64,000 nucleotides of DNA from Adhaeretor mobilis (lineage in GTDB: Bacteria; Planctomycetota; Planctomycetia; Pirellulales; Lacipirellulaceae): assembly GCF_007741515.1 (NCBI RefSeq), contig NZ_CP036263.1, positions 2,915,501-2,979,500 on the forward strand, read 5' to 3'. The position numbers and the translations under genes are program-made. Each line of letters starts with the position of its first letter. Position 1 is the first letter of the stretch. The notes below the pieces were generated by a model. That model saw nothing but the letters and a program-made list of their open reading frames with translations, had not been told where the DNA came from and ran no database searches. Positions 63,935 through 64,000 of the stretch are shown piece by piece.

Positions 63935-64000
63935 TGGCATTCGTCGTTAATCAAGGTGGTGTGCGTCAACCTCCGCACATTCATTTTTAGGGTATGCCTC

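Overview
The window looks like a chromosome segment of a planctomycete, most likely order Pirellulales and possibly near Lacipirellulaceae. That placement is inferred from gene content: a DUF1559 pseudopilin-like protein, DUF1080 proteins, a very large PVC-type CxxCH cytochrome protein, PEP-CTERM proteins with a dockerin-like DGxDFLxWQ motif, FG-GAP and sulfatase domains, a Tat-exported Gfo/Idh/MocA oxidoreductase, and a bacterial tetrahydromethanopterin (H4MPT) gene group. No rRNA, intact tRNA or CRISPR array is visible.

Positions 1-6147 hold a minus-strand run for sugar-acid and polysaccharide metabolism: D-2-hydroxyacid dehydrogenase, KDPG-aldolase-like protein, subtilisin-like protease, Tat-exported oxidoreductase, and an FG-GAP/sulfatase fusion cut by the left edge. 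Positions 6148-21793 are a plus-strand set of secreted proteins plus uptake: three LamG/PEP-CTERM paralogs (one fused to an SGNH hydrolase), a DUF1559 protein with a lipoprotein, two tandem sialidase-like propellers, a sodium:solute symporter, an AGE-family epimerase, an AraR-like regulator, a DUF1080 protein and a 757-residue putative glycosidase. The promoter-regulator-LamG cassette occurs twice, and the first copy has lost its regulator gene.

Positions 22022-29556 form an amino-sugar catabolic group: an NRAMP-fold transporter without the usual metal ligands, two NagB-like deaminases, NagA, a PIG-L deacetylase, and an aldolase-PfkB kinase fusion. Positions 29673-37300 are a patchwork: an unrecognised secreted protein, an IS630 remnant, a PVC cytochrome, a complete IS3-family element, a 3' tRNA-Arg fragment and a decayed tyrosine recombinase. 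This is the footprint of repeated insertion.

Positions 37275-43814 hold a MarR regulator with a 22-bp palindromic operator, an RND efflux adaptor and pump, and a divergently placed 2-keto-3-deoxygluconate-type kinase. Positions 44613-54280 are mostly core genes: glutamine amidotransferase, DUF447 and beta-RFAP synthase (H4MPT biosynthesis) with a 57-residue membrane protein between them, then dapA, pdxJ, mgtE, rnc and an acetate-type symporter with its small partner. Positions 54471-64000 hold a Cache/HAMP/SpoIIE phosphatase, two outer-membrane barrel proteins, ISAs1 and IS3 remnants, an HdeD-like protein, a formylglycine-generating-enzyme-family lipoprotein and a cytochrome-DUF1080 protein.

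Taken together, the left half reads as a regulated system for sensing, cutting, importing and breaking down a sulfated or amino-sugar-containing glycan. The right half is housekeeping, C1 cofactor and efflux genes interrupted by mobile-element debris. All functions are read from sequence motifs alone; no database search was run.
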